Shown here: piece by piece, positions 5,277 to 7,080 of the stretch
Position numbering within the stretch: position 1 is the first letter of the stretch
Layout of the letters: every line of letters starts with the position of its first letter
From: Desulfobacterales bacterium
GTDB lineage: Bacteria; Desulfobacterota; Desulfobacteria; Desulfobacterales; RPRI01
Assembly (NCBI GenBank): GCA_030689795.1
Contig: JAUYEO010000132.1
Span: 1-7,080, forward strand
Length of the DNA: 7,080 nucleotides
Direction of reading: 5' to 3'
Notes under the pieces: generated by a model
Told to the model about the DNA's origin: nothing
The model's input: the letters and a program-made list of their open reading frames with translations, nothing else
Database searches by the model: none
Program-made: the position numbers and the translations under genes

Positions 5277-6131
5277 GTGAGAGACATAGAAATAATCAAC
5301 ACAATCAAAGAGATGCAAAGGTATTCCGACCTGGCGCGGCGAGATGGAAAAACTGTTGCTTTTGTACCGACAATGGGCTTTCTGCATGAAGGACACCTTT
5401 CCCTCATGAAAAAGGGACGTGAACTGGCCGATATACTTGTGGTAAGCATCTTCGTGAATCCAGCCCAGTTCGGCCCTAATGAAGACTTGGCATCATATCC
5501 GAAAAATATCGAAAGAGATTTGGAACTGTTAATACAAGAGGGTGTTGACATAGCCTTTATTCCGGATGGAAAAGAGATATATCCAAAAGGTTTCCAGACA
5601 TATGCAGAGCTGAAAAATCTGCCCAATCACCTTTGCGGACTTTCAAGGCCTGTTTTTTTCAGGGGAGTTGCGACTGTTGTCGCAAAACTTTTCAATATTG
5701 TAAAACCCCACTTTGCTGTTTTCGGCCAGAAGGATTTTCAGCAGCTTCTGATTATAAAACAGATGGTTAAGGATCTGAATTTAGACATCGAAATAATCGG
5801 AGCTCCTATAGTAAGAGAGAAGGACGGTCTTGCAATGAGTTCGCGGAACAGTTATCTTAGTCCCGAACAAAGGATTCATGCCTTATTCTTATATAAAGCT
5901 CTGAAAAAAGCCGGCGAAATTCTTAAAAACGGGGTAAGGGATTCGTCGAAAATAATTGAAGAGGCGACAGCCCTGATAAAATCCTGTTCGGACACTTCAA
6001 TAGATTACATAAAAATCTGTGACCCGGAAACACTTGAAGATATTAAAATGATTGAAAAGCCCGCACTGATGGCCATTGCCGTCAAGGTTGGTGCAACAAG
6101 ACTTATAGATAATATGATATTAAACCCGTAG
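5277..6131 (+). CDS. panC: Pantothenate synthetase (pantoate--beta-alanine ligase)
   Basis: A protein of 284 residues, normal family length, full from start to stop. It condenses pantoate and beta-alanine with ATP, through a pantoyl-adenylate, in the cytoplasm, as the last step of pantothenate (vitamin B5, CoA precursor) synthesis. Family motifs in order: PTMGFLHEGHLSL (31-43) with the two ATP-binding histidines His37 and His40; FVNPAQFGPNEDLASYP (59-75) with the pantoate-binding Asn and Gln; GQKDFQQL (150-157); VREKDGLAMSSRNSYL (179-194) with the KMSKS-like Ser-Ser-Arg; and GATRLIDN (272-279). The start is GTG 5277 with AAGGA at 5269-5273; the next ATG would cut into the first strand of the fold. 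One oddity is RPVFFRG at 124-130, where relatives usually have RPGHFRG or RPVHFRG. The neighbour metK follows after 64 bases, probably in one transcript. Confidence 0.97.
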   Translation: MRDIEIINTIKEMQRYSDLARRDGKTVAFVPTMGFLHEGHLSLMKKGRELADILVVSIFVNPAQFGPNEDLASYPKNIERDLELLIQEGVDIAFIPDGKEIYPKGFQTYAELKNLPNHLCGLSRPVFFRGVATVVAKLFNIVKPHFAVFGQKDFQQLLIIKQMVKDLNLDIEIIGAPIVREKDGLAMSSRNSYLSPEQRIHALFLYKALKKAGEILKNGVRDSSKIIEEATALIKSCSDTSIDYIKICDPETLEDIKMIEKPALMAIAVKVGATRLIDNMILNP

Positions 6132-6195
6132 CGGCTTCAGGGCATATAAAAAATGCTGTGATTATCAAAGCCACTATAGAAAAAGGAGACTATTG

Positions 6196-7080
6196 ATGAG
6201 CAATGAACAATTCTTTTTTACATCCGAATCGGTGACCGAAGGACACCCCGACAAAGTTGCGGACGCCATATCCGATTCCATACTTGACGCTATCATGGAA
6301 AAAGACAGAAACTGCAGGGTAGCCTGTGAAACTCTTGTTACAACCGGACTTGCATTTATTGCCGGTGAAATAACAACCGAATGCTATGTGGATATGCCCC
6401 AGATAGTGCGCGACACGATCCGTGAAATCGGTTACTCTTCATCCCAGATGGGATTCGACTGGAAAACCTGCTCGGTCATAACCAGCATTGACCATCAGTC
6501 TCCGGATATAGCACAGGGCGTCAACATAGGCGAAGGACTCTTCAAGGAGCAGGGCGCCGGTGACCAGGGCCTCATGTTCGGATATGCCTCCGACGAGACT
6601 CCGGAATTGATGCCGATGCCGATCATGTATGCCCATAAACTTTGCCGGCGCCTCTCAATTGTGAGAAAAAACGGAGCCCTTGATTTCCTGAGGCCTGACG
6701 GGAAAACTCAGGTAACGATAGAATATGAAGACGGCACTCCTAAAAGGGTCGATGTAATCGTCATTGCAGCCCAGCACAAACCGGATGTTTCATACGATGA
6801 CCTCAGAGAAGCCATTATTGAAGAGGTCGTTAAAAAAGTCATTCCTAAAAACATGATAGACGGCGACACAAGATTCTATATAAACGCCACGGGCAAGTTT
6901 GTCATCGGAGGCCCTATGGCCGACTGCGGTCTTACAGGCCGGAAAATTATAGTCGATACTTACGGCGGGCAGGGAAGCCACGGCGGCGGATGCTTTTCAG
7001 GCAAGGACCCCTCCAAGGTGGACAGGAGCGCATCTTACATGGGAAGGCACATAGCAAAGAACATTGTGGCCGCCGGGATT
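6196..7080 (+). CDS. metK: S-adenosylmethionine synthetase (partial, 3' end outside window)
   Basis: An open frame of 295 codons runs from ATG 6196 to the window edge; the whole protein is normally about 390 residues. It makes S-adenosylmethionine from methionine and ATP in the cytoplasm, as a tetramer using Mg2+ and K+. Motifs seen: FTSESVTEGHPDKVADAISD (8-27) with catalytic His17 and Asp19; the ATP-binding GAGDQGLMFGYA (120-131); the P-loop-like GGGCFSGKDPSKVDRS (263-278); and GGPMADCGLTGRKIIVDTYG (238-257), all at the spacing expected for bacterial MetK. AAGGAG at 6183-6188 lies seven bases before the start. The gap after panC holds no SAM riboswitch that I can recognise and no clear terminator, so co-transcription with panC is likely. 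By eye it is more G+C rich than panC, which could reflect codon bias of a highly expressed gene. Confidence 0.98.
   Translation, partial: MSNEQFFFTSESVTEGHPDKVADAISDSILDAIMEKDRNCRVACETLVTTGLAFIAGEITTECYVDMPQIVRDTIREIGYSSSQMGFDWKTCSVITSIDHQSPDIAQGVNIGEGLFKEQGAGDQGLMFGYASDETPELMPMPIMYAHKLCRRLSIVRKNGALDFLRPDGKTQVTIEYEDGTPKRVDVIVIAAQHKPDVSYDDLREAIIEEVVKKVIPKNMIDGDTRFYINATGKFVIGGPMADCGLTGRKIIVDTYGGQGSHGGGCFSGKDPSKVDRSASYMGRHIAKNIVAAGI

Noticed and set aside
6132..6195. SAM riboswitch in front of metK
   Set aside because: The gap is only 64 bases and shows none of the SAM riboswitch core helices; only a small GCAT/ATGC fold is present.

Overview
The window looks like chromosomal sequence from an anaerobic member of the Desulfobacterota (the former Deltaproteobacteria). 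This is an inference. It rests on the wording of the MetK and PanC proteins, on a formate dehydrogenase maturation gene, and on two kinds of large palindromic intergenic repeat of a sort I associate with sulfate reducers. No rRNA, tRNA, CRISPR array or complete insertion sequence is visible.

Left part (1-1475, minus strand): a sigma-54 activator whose C-terminal end lies outside the window. Its N-terminal ~145 residues resemble the CARF-like sensor domain of RtcR, the activator of the RNA-repair operon. They are followed by a complete-looking AAA+ sigma-54 activation domain with GAFTGA and a Fis-type helix-turn-helix. It is not a plain RtcR orthologue, and its target genes are not visible here. 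By eye this part is richer in G+C than the arsR and panC parts. A ~540-base non-coding stretch (1476-2015) follows. It holds a likely sigma-70 promoter for the regulator, two short dyads of unknown role, and the promoter and operator of the next gene.

Middle part (2016-3657, plus strand): a metal-resistance or metal-homeostasis pair. An ArsR/SmtB repressor has both an alpha-3 Cys-x-Cys motif and a complete alpha-5 Asp/His/His/Glu zinc-site pattern, and a textbook TGAACA-N2-TGTTCA operator lies in its promoter. After a 124-base imperfect palindrome comes a permease of the SO_0444/DUF318 type with a Cys-Ser-Cys motif in the membrane. The simplest reading is that metal releases the repressor and the permease exports the metal.

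Next (3768-4991, plus): a single reading frame that joins a MOSC domain to FdhD, both linked to sulfur transfer and molybdenum cofactor in formate dehydrogenase maturation. A 285-base gap follows with a strong sigma-70-like promoter and a nested palindromic repeat.

Right part (5277-7080, plus): panC (pantothenate synthetase) and, 64 bases later, metK (S-adenosylmethionine synthetase, cut by the window edge). Both are housekeeping genes, probably co-transcribed.

The most unusual items are the CARF-like sigma-54 activator and the MOSC-FdhD fusion.
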